Source: Devosia sediminis
GTDB taxonomy: Bacteria > Pseudomonadota > Alphaproteobacteria > Rhizobiales > Devosiaceae
DNA: 64,000 nucleotides
Direction: 5' to 3'
NCBI RefSeq assembly: GCF_016411825.1
Contig: NZ_JAEKMH010000006.1
Coordinates: 62,001-126,000, forward strand
Shown: piece after piece, positions 35,428-43,780 of the stretch
Numbering within the stretch: position 1 is the stretch's first letter
Layout: each line of letters opens with the position of its first letter
Made by a program: the position numbers and the translations under genes
Notes under the pieces: generated by a model
Told to the model about the DNA's origin: nothing
The model's database searches: none
What the model saw: only the letters and a program-made list of their open reading frames with translations

Positions 35428-37512
35428 TTAGTCGCAATCATCGGCGCTAGCTGGAAAATCGCAGACGTCGGTATGCGTGTCGGGCTTCAGGAGCCTTGCC
35501 ATATCCACCAGGCGGATAAACTCGGCGCGGTAGCCGCCGTCATCCGCTCCGCGTCCGGCTTTGGCCAGGTCCTCGACCTCGTCCCAGCTCATGGACGTGC
35601 CATAGGTGCTGGACTTGAGTTTCTGGCCGAAGGCGGCGACCGCCGCGGCGAACTGTGCGTCGACACCGGCATCGGCGATATCGTCATAGACGACTTCGGC
35701 CGTCACCGGCTGTTCGATGAGCTGGCTGACCGCGCTGTCGGGCAGTTTGTAGCGCATCTTGAGAAAGGCAATTTCCTCGGTCGCTCCCGTGGAGTCCGTG
35801 CCGCCATAGCGCAGCGGTTCGACAAGCTCGCCGCCCGAGCCGACAGCGGTGATTTCGTAGAGCGCGGTGACCGTGGTCCCTGCCCCGACATCGCCGGCAT
35901 CGACCGCGTCATTGTTGAAATCCTCGCGGTTGAGATGGCGGGTTTCGTAGCCGATGAGCCGGTATTCGGCGACCACTGCCGGATTGAACTCGACCTGCAC
36001 CTTCACGTCGCGAGCAATGGTGTGGAGCGTGCCGCCGATCTCTTCGACCAACACCTTTTTGGCCTCGGCAAAGCTGCCGATATAGCTGGCATTGCCGTCG
36101 CCATTCTGGGCCAGGGCCTGCATGGTGGCGTCATCGAGATTGCCGCGACCGAAGCCGAGCACCGAAAGGCCGACGCCGCTCTGGCGCTTTTCGGCGATGA
36201 AGTCCTTGAGCTTTTCCGGATCGTTGATGCCGACATTGAAATCTCCATCGGTGGCGAGGATCACCCGGTTGGTGCCGCCTTCGATCCGCGCGTCTTCGGC
36301 GAGGCGATAGGCGAGCTCGATGCCTTCGGCGCCGGCCGTGGAGCCGCCCGCATAAAGCTGGTCGAGCGCGGCCATGATCTCGGCCTTGCTGTCGGCTGCG
36401 GTCGGCTTCAGCGCCACACCGGCCGAACCGGCATAGGTGACGATGGCAACCGTGTCATCGGACGAAAGCTGGTCGAGCAGGAGGCCGAAGGCGCGTTTCA
36501 GGAGCGGCAGCTTGTCGGCTTCGTCCATGGAGCCCGACGTGTCGATCAGAAACACCAGGTTGCTGCGCGTGTCGGCGACATCAGGCTCAAAGCCCTTGAT
36601 GCCGATCTGCAGGATCTGCGTCTTCTTGTTCCAAGGCGTGGGATAGACCATCAGTGTCGGCTGGAACGGCACATCGGCGCTTTCCGCGGCCGGGTAGTCG
36701 TAGGGGAAATAGTTGATCAGCTCCTCGATGCGCACGGCATCGCGCTCGGGGACATAACCATCCTCCAGCATGCGCCGGGCATAGCTGTAGCTTGCCGTAT
36801 CGACATCGAGCGAGAAGGTGGAGACTGGCTCCTCGGCGGCGACCTTCAGGCGCTGTTCCTCGAAACGGGAAAATTCGTCGCCGCTCGGTTGTGTCGACTG
36901 CGGGGCTGGCATGACTTCCGCTTCACTCTCCGAGAGCATGCCACCGGAGGGCGCGGCGAAACTGTCGGCCATTGGCGCGGCCCCCAATGTCGGCTGCGCC
37001 GGGGCAGCCATGTCGAGGCTTTCCTGGGCCAGCATCGGTTCCGGCGCCGGCGGCGGCAGGGCCACGGGTGCAGCGGCGGTTCCGGTCTTGGCTACACTGG
37101 CATCGGCGGGTGCTTCCTCGCGTGGCGCCGAGACGGGCACTTCGCTGTCGAGGTCCGCCTCGGCCTCGGCCACTTCCACATTCTGGCCGACCTGCGGCGC
37201 GACCTGCATGGTCGGGGTCAGAGCGGTGGATGAGTAAAGCTGCCAGCCGAGCGGCAGCACCAGGAGGGCGATGGCGGCGGTGCCGACGGGAATGCGCATG
37301 TCCATGATCGAAATCCCCTTCAAGGATTGGATGATGGACGTGAGACGCTGGCCCACGGATTTTCCTTGGGGCGCAGCAGCAGATTTTTTCGCTTCGGCCT
37401 CGAAGGCGGCACGGGCAGAAGCCAAAGCGCGTGTTTTCGCGGCGGCGCGCGGCGGCGGCACGGCGCCGGACTTGAGATTGGCAAACGGATCAGTGTCGTC
37501 AGGAAAGCTCAT
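35428..37512 (-). CDS. membrane-anchored VWA-domain protein (YfbK-like)
   Basis: 694 aa. A short basic/Ala-rich cytoplasmic segment (1-70), one membrane helix (about 74-93, IPVGTAAIALLVLPLGWQLY), a low-complexity Pro/Ala linker, then a YfbK-type N domain. The von Willebrand A domain has its MIDAS motif DTSGSMDE near residue 320, TVAIVTYAG and ILATDGDFNVG. A DUF3520-like C terminus follows. The N terminus faces the cytoplasm and the VWA domain the periplasm. The ATG overlaps the stop of the ECF sigma gene (ATGA), the position normally occupied by an anti-sigma factor. The N-terminal segment may do that job; this is inference. Confidence 0.87.
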   Translation of the reverse strand: MSFPDDTDPFANLKSGAVPPPRAAAKTRALASARAAFEAEAKKSAAAPQGKSVGQRLTSIIQSLKGISIMDMRIPVGTAAIALLVLPLGWQLYSSTALTPTMQVAPQVGQNVEVAEAEADLDSEVPVSAPREEAPADASVAKTGTAAAPVALPPPAPEPMLAQESLDMAAPAQPTLGAAPMADSFAAPSGGMLSESEAEVMPAPQSTQPSGDEFSRFEEQRLKVAAEEPVSTFSLDVDTASYSYARRMLEDGYVPERDAVRIEELINYFPYDYPAAESADVPFQPTLMVYPTPWNKKTQILQIGIKGFEPDVADTRSNLVFLIDTSGSMDEADKLPLLKRAFGLLLDQLSSDDTVAIVTYAGSAGVALKPTAADSKAEIMAALDQLYAGGSTAGAEGIELAYRLAEDARIEGGTNRVILATDGDFNVGINDPEKLKDFIAEKRQSGVGLSVLGFGRGNLDDATMQALAQNGDGNASYIGSFAEAKKVLVEEIGGTLHTIARDVKVQVEFNPAVVAEYRLIGYETRHLNREDFNNDAVDAGDVGAGTTVTALYEITAVGSGGELVEPLRYGGTDSTGATEEIAFLKMRYKLPDSAVSQLIEQPVTAEVVYDDIADAGVDAQFAAAVAAFGQKLKSSTYGTSMSWDEVEDLAKAGRGADDGGYRAEFIRLVDMARLLKPDTHTDVCDFPASADDCD

Positions 37513-38075
37513 AGCAGCCCCCTCAATGTCTTGCGGGCCTCGAATACGTGGAAGGAGACAGTCGCTTCCTTGATGCCCATGATGGCGGCGGCTTCGGCGT
37601 GGCTCAGTTCCTCGGCATAGACCAGCAGCACCGCGTCGCGCTGTTTTTCCGGCAGGCTGCGCACGGCAGCCCAGAGTTCGCAGGCCGTGGCCACAGCCTC
37701 CTGTTCGGCCTCGGCCTCGCTGGGGCTGACGTCGGCAAAGGCATCGTGGTGGCGCACGCGCCGCGCGCCGGCCCGCTGCCAATCGCGCACCGCATTGAGC
37801 GTGATGCGATAGACCCAGCTCGAAAAGGCGCTGCGCCCGTCAAAGCGGGCAAGGCCCTGCCCGATCTTGACGCAGACCTCCTGGGCAATGTCCTCGGCAT
37901 CGTCGCGCCGGCCGCACCAGCGCCAGGCGGTGCGATAGATGCAGTCATACTGCGCCTCGATCAGCTCGGCAAAGGCCGTGCCGTCGCCCTTTTGGGCGCG
38001 CAGGACCAGGGCGCTGGTCAGCGCCTCGGCATCCATCGGGGGTGCGTCGGTCAGTCCCATCAGTTCAGCATGCAC
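37509..38075 (-). CDS. ECF sigma factor coupled to the VWA protein
   Basis: 188 aa. Sigma region 2 (about 42-110, AWRWCGRRDDAEDIAQEVCV) and region 4 (about 138-187, LPEKQRDAVLLVYAEELSHA then an HTH). No anti-sigma with a zinc-binding HxxxCxxC motif is nearby; the coupled VWA membrane protein is the best candidate partner. ATG 38075 is used; in-frame ATGs at 38060 and 38036 are alternatives. Confidence 0.9.
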   Translation of the reverse strand: MHAELMGLTDAPPMDAEALTSALVLRAQKGDGTAFAELIEAQYDCIYRTAWRWCGRRDDAEDIAQEVCVKIGQGLARFDGRSAFSSWVYRITLNAVRDWQRAGARRVRHHDAFADVSPSEAEAEQEAVATACELWAAVRSLPEKQRDAVLLVYAEELSHAEAAAIMGIKEATVSFHVFEARKTLRGLL

Positions 38076-38181
38076 GTCTTGCCTCTCCGGGCTATTGTAG
38101 AGACTAAGACGCCGGTGCCGCGCCAGTCCTTTGGCCGGAAGGCAACATTTTTATCGCTGTATCATCCTGGAAGGTCCCACC

Positions 38182-38370
38182 ATGCCGGACGCACCGAAAA
38201 CTGGCCCCTTCGGCCTCAACCCGATCCGCATCATGATCCTCGCCATGGGCGCGCTGGTGCTGCTGATTTCGATCGGCATGTTCCTGGGCGGCCCCAATGC
38301 CTACCAGGCGCTGAAGGAAGCCAACGCCGCTGCGACCCAGCCGACGGCGGAGCAATTGAGCGGGGAGTAG
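38182..38370 (+). CDS. small single-helix membrane protein
   Basis: 62 aa: a short cytoplasmic or periplasmic lead, one membrane helix (about 14-36, IRIMILAMGALVLLISIGMF) and a polar Ala/Gln/Glu tail. AAGGTCCCACC lies before ATG 38182. It is divergent from the ECF sigma gene and flanked downstream by a hairpin. I do not recognise a family. Confidence 0.55.
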   Translation: MPDAPKTGPFGLNPIRIMILAMGALVLLISIGMFLGGPNAYQALKEANAAATQPTAEQLSGE

Positions 38371-38378
38371 GGCGAAGC

Positions 38379-38403
38379 CACCTCTCCCCCAAAGGGAGAG
38401 GTG
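38379..38403. repeat. CACCTCTCCC palindrome, possible terminator
   Basis: CACCTCTCCC, loop CCAAA, GGGAGAGGTG: perfect 10-bp stem between convergent genes. One member of a dispersed repeat family in this window. Confidence 0.65.
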
Positions 38404-38422
38404 AAAGCGCTGCGGAGCGGCT

Positions 38423-39574
38423 CTAAGCCACCAGCGCCTGCGGAACCGCCTCGGCAATAAAACCGCCGCCCAGGACTTCGCTGGTTTCGCTGTCGTCGGC
38501 GTAGAAGACACAGGCCTGGCCCGGCGAGATGCCGTATTCGCCGCTCATCAGCGTCACATAGACATCGCCGCCCTGCACCTGGATCACCGCCGGCTGCGGG
38601 CCGCGGGTGGAGCGCACCTTGACTTCGACGGGCGCGCCATTGCCGGCGCTGGCTTCGGCGAGCGGCATGCCGCCCAGCCAGTTGACGTCGCGCAGGCGCA
38701 CCGTGTGGGTCTTGAGGGCTTCGCGCGGGCCGACGATGACGCGGCCCGTGCGGTGGTCGAGCTTGATCACATAGAGCGGCTCGCCTGCGGCAATGCCGAG
38801 GCCCTTACGCTGGCCGATCGTGTAATGGACAATGCCTTCGTGTTCGCCGAGCACACGACCGTCGAGATGGACGATTTCGCCCTTGGCCAGCGCCTCGGGA
38901 TGCATTTTTGCGATGATGTCGGCATATTTGCCCTGCGGCACGAAGCAGATGTCCTGGCTGTCATGCTTTTCGGCAATTTCGAGGCCCATGTCGCGCGCAT
39001 GCTGGCGCACCTCGGCCTTACCCATGCCACCGAGCGGAAAGCGCAGGAAATCGAGCTGGCTCTGCGTCGTGGCGAAGAGGAAATAGGACTGGTCGCGATC
39101 ATTGTCGACCGGACGGAAAAGGTGGCGCTTGCCATCTTCGCCGAGCCGCGTCTGCACATAATGGCCGGTGGCCAGGACATCGGCGCCCAGATCCTGCGCC
39201 ACGGTCATCAGGTCGACGAACTTGACCGACTGATTGCAGGCAATGCAGGGCACCGGGGTCTCGCCCTGCTGATAGGCGTTGGCGAAGGGCTCGATGACGG
39301 CATTCTTGAAGCGCTCTTCATAGTCGAGCACGTAATGCGGAATGCCGAGCGCGGCGGCGACGCGGCGAGCGTCGTGAATGTCCTGCCCGGCGCAGCACGC
39401 GCCCTTGCGATGAACGGCTTCGCCATGATCGTAAAGCTGCAGGGTGACGCCCACGACCTCATAGCCCTCGCGGGCGAGCAATCCGGCGACAACGGAGGAA
39501 TCCACGCCCCCGGACATGGCGACGACGACGCGCGTGTCCTCTGGGCGCTTGGCAATATCAAGCGAGTTCAGCAT
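38423..39574 (-). CDS. mnmA: tRNA 2-thiouridylase MnmA
   Basis: 383 aa cytoplasmic enzyme making 2-thiouridine at position 34 of tRNA-Lys, -Glu and -Gln. PP-loop [13 protein letters not shown] at about residues 16-28. The catalytic cysteine pair is in [10 protein letters not shown] (near 107-115) and in [11 protein letters not shown] (near 204-214), and the C-terminal OB-like domain is complete. The N-terminal extension of about 15 residues before the PP-loop is common. Standalone gene, divergent from fliK. Confidence 0.95.
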   Translation of the reverse strand: MLNSLDIAKRPEDTRVVVAMSGGVDSSVVAGLLAREGYEVVGVTLQLYDHGEAVHRKGACCAGQDIHDARRVAAALGIPHYVLDYEERFKNAVIEPFANAYQQGETPVPCIACNQSVKFVDLMTVAQDLGADVLATGHYVQTRLGEDGKRHLFRPVDNDRDQSYFLFATTQSQLDFLRFPLGGMGKAEVRQHARDMGLEIAEKHDSQDICFVPQGKYADIIAKMHPEALAKGEIVHLDGRVLGEHEGIVHYTIGQRKGLGIAAGEPLYVIKLDHRTGRVIVGPREALKTHTVRLRDVNWLGGMPLAEASAGNGAPVEVKVRSTRGPQPAVIQVQGGDVYVTLMSGEYGISPGQACVFYADDSETSEVLGGGFIAEAVPQALVA

Positions 39575-39662
39575 CTCTTCTCGTATCCGGTTGGGGTCAA
39601 GGGCCAGCGGCTACTATTCCGCGCTTCCATACGCAAAAGCGCCCGATCTGTCCATGCATCCA

Positions 39663-39700
39663 CCCGGCAGCTTTTGCCGCCCGCCCGGCAGCTCTGGCCG
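39663..39700. promoter_or_regulatory. pair of 17-bp elements upstream of fliK (possible FlbD sites)
   Basis: CCCGGCAGCTTTTGCCG (39663-39679) and CCCGGCAGCTCTGGCCG (39684-39700), 21 bp apart, each built on the inverted repeat CGGCA-N5-TGCCG (one mismatch in the second). They lie about 75-115 bp upstream of the sigma54 promoter, a usual distance for activator sites. A related copy is at 43651. Confidence 0.5.
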
Positions 39701-39775
39701 CGACCCTAACTGCCCCGGGGCGACAACACGGCGATAAACCACGGTGAATAAAGACATTTCCGAAATCCCGTGATC

Positions 39776-39791
39776 TGGCAAGGCGCTTGCA
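39776..39791 (+). promoter_or_regulatory. sigma54 promoter of fliK
   Basis: TGGCAAGGCGCTTGCA against the consensus TGGCACGNNNNTTGCW: a single mismatch, with exact GG-N10-GC spacing. Transcription would start near 39803, about 30 nt before the fliK start. Confidence 0.75.
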
Positions 39792-39831
39792 TTGCAGTGG
39801 GCTGGATGAGTGTTTGTTCAGGGGCGCCCAC

Positions 39832-41451
39832 GTGGCTTCACATCTGACTGTAATCAGCGGCGCCAGCGCCTCGACCCGGGCCTTTACCGGCCAGCAGGCC
39901 GGCGCGCAGGATGCAACGAGCGAGCCCGGCGGTCTCCTCGGTCTCTTTGCAGCTTTGCTCGGCAATGCAGCCCCTGCCGCCACCACGACGCCCCCCACCA
40001 ACACGCTGGGCGAAACCGGTACCCAGGACCTCGCGGCGCTGTTCCGCCTGACGCTCGAAGGCAGTGGCGGCGAAGCCGGTGACGAGGCTGCCGATCCCGA
40101 CGCCCTGGCCGCCGCAGTGGATGGCCCGGTCTTGCCGCAAACGCCGGCTGAACCCAAGCCCATGGTCGATTTCGTCGAGGCGCTCGGCGCACTCAAGGCC
40201 AGCCTCGACAAGGGCGAGCCGCTCGACCCCGCACTGCTGGATCAAGTCAATTCGGCGCTCAGTGGCCTTGCCGAGGCGCTGGGCCTCGATCTCGAAGCGC
40301 TGGCCATTCCGGACGATTTCGCGGCCCTGCTCGAAGCCAGTGCCGATGACACGGGGCTTGCCGGTGCGCTGACGCAACTGCTGTCGCCGCTGGCCAAATC
40401 GCTGGCCGGGGCACAGCCGGCCACCGATGCCGCCGACCTTGCCGGCGCCCCCGGCGCTGCGTCCCAGCTTCAGGCGCTCGGCGACAAGCTCGCCGCCCTG
40501 ATGGCGGCGATCGAGAAGGGCGACGTGCCCGAAGGCAAGCTGGCTTCCCTGGGCATGGCGCCGGGCCAGCCGCTCGACCCCGAAATCGAGGCCGCACTCG
40601 GTCGCTTCGCCGCCGGCCTTGCCGGCCAGCCCACAACGGTACCCGAAGAGCCGGTCCTGGCGGCGCCCACGCTCAAGCTCACCGAGCCGGTGCTGTCGGG
40701 CAATGTCGCCGAGACCACGGATACGGCTGAGCGCACTCCGGCCGCTGCGGCGCCTGTCGAAGCGCCCGAAACCACGTCCGGCCAGGCCGGCAGCGACCAG
40801 CAGGACGGCGATCGCGGACGTGAGCGCCCCGAGCCATCGGCCTCGCGCGAGGCACGGCCCGGCTTTGCCGCTGCCCCGGCGCCAACCGATGCTTCCAATA
40901 CCCCTGCCCCGTCGGCCGACGCCACGGCGCAGCAGCCCACCAGCGCCCGCGTCGATGCCGCCGCCAATCCGCGCATCATCCAGGCCGGCTACCAGACCAG
41001 CCAGCAGCAATTGAACCTGCCCCAGATCGCCTTCGAGCTGGCCCGGCAGGTGCAGGACGGCAATACCCGCTTCCAGATCCGCCTCGACCCGCCGGAACTC
41101 GGACGCATCGACGTGCGCCTCGAAATCGACCAAGCCGGCCAGGTCAATGCCCGGCTGACGGTGGAAAAGGCCGAAACGCTCGACCTGATGCAGCGCGACC
41201 AGCGTGGCCTCGAACGCGCACTGCAGCAGGCGGGCCTTGATGGCGCCAAGACCAATCTCGAATTTTCCCTCAAGCAAAATCCCTTTGCCGGCCAGCAGGG
41301 CCAGATGGGCGAGGGCAAGGCTCAGGGCGGCGGCGAGACCGGCCCCTCGGCCAATGACAATGCTGCCGGGGCCGAGACCGAGCCATCGCCCCCCATGGTC
41401 AATCTCTATCGTGGCGCGCTGCAGGCCAGCGGCGTCAACATCATTGCCTAA
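39832..41451 (+). CDS. fliK: flagellar hook-length control protein FliK
   Basis: 539 aa from GTG 39832, preceded by AGGGG at the right distance; the in-frame ATG at 39787 would lie inside the sigma54 promoter. A long Ala/Pro/Gly-rich disordered ruler region (about 1-400) is followed by the conserved FliK C-terminal domain (about 415-510) with RFQIRLDPPELGRIDVRLEI and LDLMQRDQRGLERALQQAGL. It measures hook length and triggers the export substrate switch. flgD follows 12 bp downstream. Confidence 0.9.
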   Translation: MASHLTVISGASASTRAFTGQQAGAQDATSEPGGLLGLFAALLGNAAPAATTTPPTNTLGETGTQDLAALFRLTLEGSGGEAGDEAADPDALAAAVDGPVLPQTPAEPKPMVDFVEALGALKASLDKGEPLDPALLDQVNSALSGLAEALGLDLEALAIPDDFAALLEASADDTGLAGALTQLLSPLAKSLAGAQPATDAADLAGAPGAASQLQALGDKLAALMAAIEKGDVPEGKLASLGMAPGQPLDPEIEAALGRFAAGLAGQPTTVPEEPVLAAPTLKLTEPVLSGNVAETTDTAERTPAAAAPVEAPETTSGQAGSDQQDGDRGRERPEPSASREARPGFAAAPAPTDASNTPAPSADATAQQPTSARVDAAANPRIIQAGYQTSQQQLNLPQIAFELARQVQDGNTRFQIRLDPPELGRIDVRLEIDQAGQVNARLTVEKAETLDLMQRDQRGLERALQQAGLDGAKTNLEFSLKQNPFAGQQGQMGEGKAQGGGETGPSANDNAAGAETEPSPPMVNLYRGALQASGVNIIA

Positions 41452-41463
41452 GGAGTAGGTGTC

Positions 41464-42189
41464 ATGGCCGTCGATGGCGTTTCGAGCACCAATTCAGCAG
41501 CGACCAAGAATGCCGCGTCGCGCCAGACCATCGCCGACAATTTCGACACCTTCCTGTCGATCCTGACCACGCAGCTGCGGAACCAGAACCCGCTCGATCC
41601 GCTCGACACCAACCAGTTCACCCAGCAATTGGTGCAGTTCACCGGTGTCGAGCAGCAGCTCAAGACCAACGAGTTCCTCGAAGCGCTGCTGCTCAATACC
41701 CAGACCACGGCGCGCTCGGATGCGGTCTCCTATATCGGCAAGCAGGTTTCCGCCTCGGGCGAAACCGCCGAGCTCAAGGATGGCGGCGCCTATTGGGCCT
41801 ACAATGCCGAGGCCAATGTCGCCAATGCCACGGTGACCATCAAGAATTCCGCCGGACAGGTGGTCTATACCGAAACCGGTTCGCTCAATGCCGGACCCGG
41901 CGCCTTCCTTTGGGATGGCGTTGGTTCGGATGGCAGCACCAAGCCCGATGGCGTCTATACGATCGAGATCAAGGGCACCAACCTCAAGGGCAACGAGGTC
42001 AAGGTGTCGACCCAGTCCGTGGGCGTGGTCACCGGCGTCGACTTCTCGGGTTCCGAACCCATGCTTACCGTGGGCAAGAACAAGGTGGCGCTCAAGGATG
42101 TCACCGATGTGCGCGTGGTGCCCGAAACCACTACCCCGCCCCCTGCCGGGGAAGACCCGGACGAGGAAGAGCCCGAGACCGAGGCCTGA
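41464..42189 (+). CDS. flgD: flagellar hook assembly (capping) protein FlgD
   Basis: 241 aa. N-terminal FlgD motif FDTFLSILTTQLRNQNPLDP (about residues 24-43) and TNQFTQQLVQFTGVEQQL. A FlgD Tudor/FnIII-like core follows with FLWDGVGSDGSTKPDGVYTI, and an acidic C-terminal tail (PPAGEDPDEEEPETEA). Exported scaffold for hook polymerisation. Shares the sigma54-driven transcript with fliK and ends in a hairpin terminator. Confidence 0.93.
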   Translation: MAVDGVSSTNSAATKNAASRQTIADNFDTFLSILTTQLRNQNPLDPLDTNQFTQQLVQFTGVEQQLKTNEFLEALLLNTQTTARSDAVSYIGKQVSASGETAELKDGGAYWAYNAEANVANATVTIKNSAGQVVYTETGSLNAGPGAFLWDGVGSDGSTKPDGVYTIEIKGTNLKGNEVKVSTQSVGVVTGVDFSGSEPMLTVGKNKVALKDVTDVRVVPETTTPPPAGEDPDEEEPETEA

Positions 42190-42212
42190 CGGTTTGGCAC
42201 CAGTTTGCGCGC

Positions 42213-42237
42213 AAAGGCGGTCCATCGGGCCGCCTTT
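42213..42237 (+). terminator. terminator after flgD
   Basis: AAAGGCGG, loop of 9, CCGCCTTT, then CGCATTTTGC. An 8-bp stem with a short T-rich tail. Confidence 0.65.
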
Positions 42238-42368
42238 CGCATTTTGCAACACTCAATTGATTGAAACCACTGGCGTTTCTTAACCTGTTGTAAGTTTCCC
42301 CTTAGGGGTATTTTAAACCAACTGTCCTACTCTCAAGCTCATATGGTCAGGTTTGAGTAGAGAGTAAA

Positions 42369-42647
42369 ATGACCGTACAGATGCGTCCTCGCGTGAAGTA
42401 CGTGATTGGTCCCGACGGCAGCCCGCTTACCATAGCGGACCTTCCGCCTGCCAATACGAGACGGTGGGTTATCCGCCGCAAGGCCGAAGTGGTCGCCGCC
42501 GTTCGCGGTGGCCTGTTGAGCCTTGAAGAAGCCTGCGAGCGTTATACGCTCAGTGTCGACGAATTCCTGAATTGGCAGGCCGCCATCGACAAGCATGGCC
42601 TTGCCGGTCTCAGGACCACCTGGATCCAGCACTACCGGGAGGGGTGA
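42369..42647 (+). CDS. sciP: CtrA inhibitor SciP (DUF1153)
   Basis: 92 aa, the usual length. Near-canonical DUF1153 sequence: RPRVKYVIGPDGSPLTIADL, NTRRWVIRRKAEVVAAVRGG, LLSLEEACERYTLSVDEFL. In Caulobacter SciP binds DNA and CtrA and blocks CtrA-activated transcription late in the cell cycle. The upstream region carries TTAACC (42280) and an inverted repeat GAAAC-N7-GTTTC (about 42263-42279), possible sites for CtrA or other regulators. It sits between flagellar genes, fitting its role in timing flagellar gene expression. Confidence 0.94.
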   Translation: MTVQMRPRVKYVIGPDGSPLTIADLPPANTRRWVIRRKAEVVAAVRGGLLSLEEACERYTLSVDEFLNWQAAIDKHGLAGLRTTWIQHYREG

Positions 42648-42752
42648 TCCGCGACCGCCTCCGGCGATCAGATCTGTCCGTTGGACAGATTTGAGCGGAT
42701 CACGCTTCGAGCTTCGCGAGAAGCCGGGCCGGATCCAAGGTAAGCACAATCC

Positions 42753-42783
42753 AAACCCCGCTGGAGCAATCCGGCGGGTTTTG
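42753..42783 (+). terminator. terminator after sciP
   Basis: AACCCCGC ... GGCGGGTT followed by TTG: an imperfect but GC-rich hairpin with a short T-run. Confidence 0.55.
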
Positions 42784-42811
42784 TTTGGCGGGTACTGTCG
42801 CCCTTGGTCTT

Positions 42812-42961
42812 CCCCACATGGGGGAGGAGACGATGAACACCGGCGCTCGAACCTGCGCCTCCCTCCCCTCGATGGGGAGGGACTGAGGGTGGGGTGCCGC
42901 GGCGCGACAACGAAGTTTCACCTTGTGGGTCGACAGGTCCTCGGGTCGAGCCCGAGGACGG
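42812..42961. repeat. composite of two palindromic repeat families
   Basis: TCCCCACATGGGGGA, then GACGATGAACACC, then CTCCCTCCCC-TCGA-TGGGGAGGGA with GAGGGTGGGGTG (42812-42897). The same arrangement recurs at 61793-61896. A second palindrome CCTCGGGTCGAGCCCGAGG (about 42942-42960) recurs at 55141. Confidence 0.75.
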
Positions 42962-43001
42962 CGCGGTGGGTGGGGACGCATTGGGGCCCGAAGCGATCCT
43001 C

Positions 43002-43625
43002 TCACCCGTAATCTTGCGGCATCCAGCGGGCACCGGCGTCGCGCTCACCAAGGCGCCGGTAATAGGCCTCGACGTTCGGCATGCTCGGCTTGTCGAATGG
43101 CGTCATGAACCAGCGATGGCAGGAGAGGCCCAGCGCAATATCGGCAATGCTGAAGTCCGAGCCTGCGATGAACGGCGAGCCTTTGCCCAGTTCCGCTTCG
43201 AGAATGGCCATCTTTGCCGTCCAGCCGGCAATGCTCTGGGCGATCCTGTCCTGGTCCGAATAGGCCGGATTGCGCCGCATCAGCGCGTTGACCGCATAGC
43301 CCCAGGGCGCGTTAAGTTCGGTAGCCTGCCAGCCAAGCCATTGCAGCGCCCGTCCACGCGCCGGCAGGGAATTGGACAGCAGCGCGCCCGTCCCGTCCCG
43401 ATCGGCGAGATAGATGAGGATGGCGCCACTCTCCCACATGGAAAAGCCGCGATCGATCAGCACCGGCACCTGCGCATTGGGATTGAGCGCCAGGAACTCC
43501 GGGACGTTTGGGTCGCGGAGCGGCAGGCCCCAATCCTCCCGATCGTAGGTAAGGCCCAGTTCATCCAGTGCCCAGAGCACTTTGCGCACATTGATTGAGG
43601 TCACCCGACCCAGAACGCGTAGCAT
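43002..43625 (-). CDS. glutathione S-transferase family protein
   Basis: 207 aa. Thioredoxin-like N-terminal domain (1-78; SINVRKVLWALDELGL, PNAQVPVLIDRG with the cis-proline, and WESGAILIYLADR, the glutathione-binding ES pair) and an all-helical C-terminal domain with SDFSIADIALG. A cytosolic detoxification-type GST; substrate unknown. It lies divergently to fliF and shares its upstream region, but nothing suggests a flagellar role. Confidence 0.92.
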   Translation of the reverse strand: MLRVLGRVTSINVRKVLWALDELGLTYDREDWGLPLRDPNVPEFLALNPNAQVPVLIDRGFSMWESGAILIYLADRDGTGALLSNSLPARGRALQWLGWQATELNAPWGYAVNALMRRNPAYSDQDRIAQSIAGWTAKMAILEAELGKGSPFIAGSDFSIADIALGLSCHRWFMTPFDKPSMPNVEAYYRRLGERDAGARWMPQDYG

Positions 43626-43650
43626 GGCGATTCACCCCTTGTTAACGAGA

Positions 43651-43667
43651 CCCGGCAGTTCTTGCCC
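43651..43667. promoter_or_regulatory. 17-bp element upstream of fliF, related to the fliK pair
   Basis: CCCGGCAGTTCTTGCCC, with the same GGCA-N5-TGCC core as the two elements at 39663 and 39684. Possible FlbD site, 113 bp before the fliF start. Confidence 0.45.
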
Positions 43668-43692
43668 AAATTTCGCAAGCTGCAACAGCCGG

Positions 43693-43707
43693 TTAATACA
43701 TTGTTTA
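43693..43707. promoter_or_regulatory. CtrA-like box upstream of fliF
   Basis: TTAA, seven bases, TTTA: one mismatch. It lies 73 bp before the fliF start; fliF is a direct CtrA target in Caulobacter. Confidence 0.5.
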
Positions 43708-43780
43708 CCATCCGCTAGGTAATTTTTGCCCATCGGTCTTGGGGGCACCATCGACCGCAGCAGACAAATAGAGTGGCGGC

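Noticed and set aside
42245..42295. Perfect CtrA box upstream of sciP
   Set aside because: Only a TTAACC half-site (42280) is clear; the second half does not fit at seven-base spacing, so it was not listed as a box.
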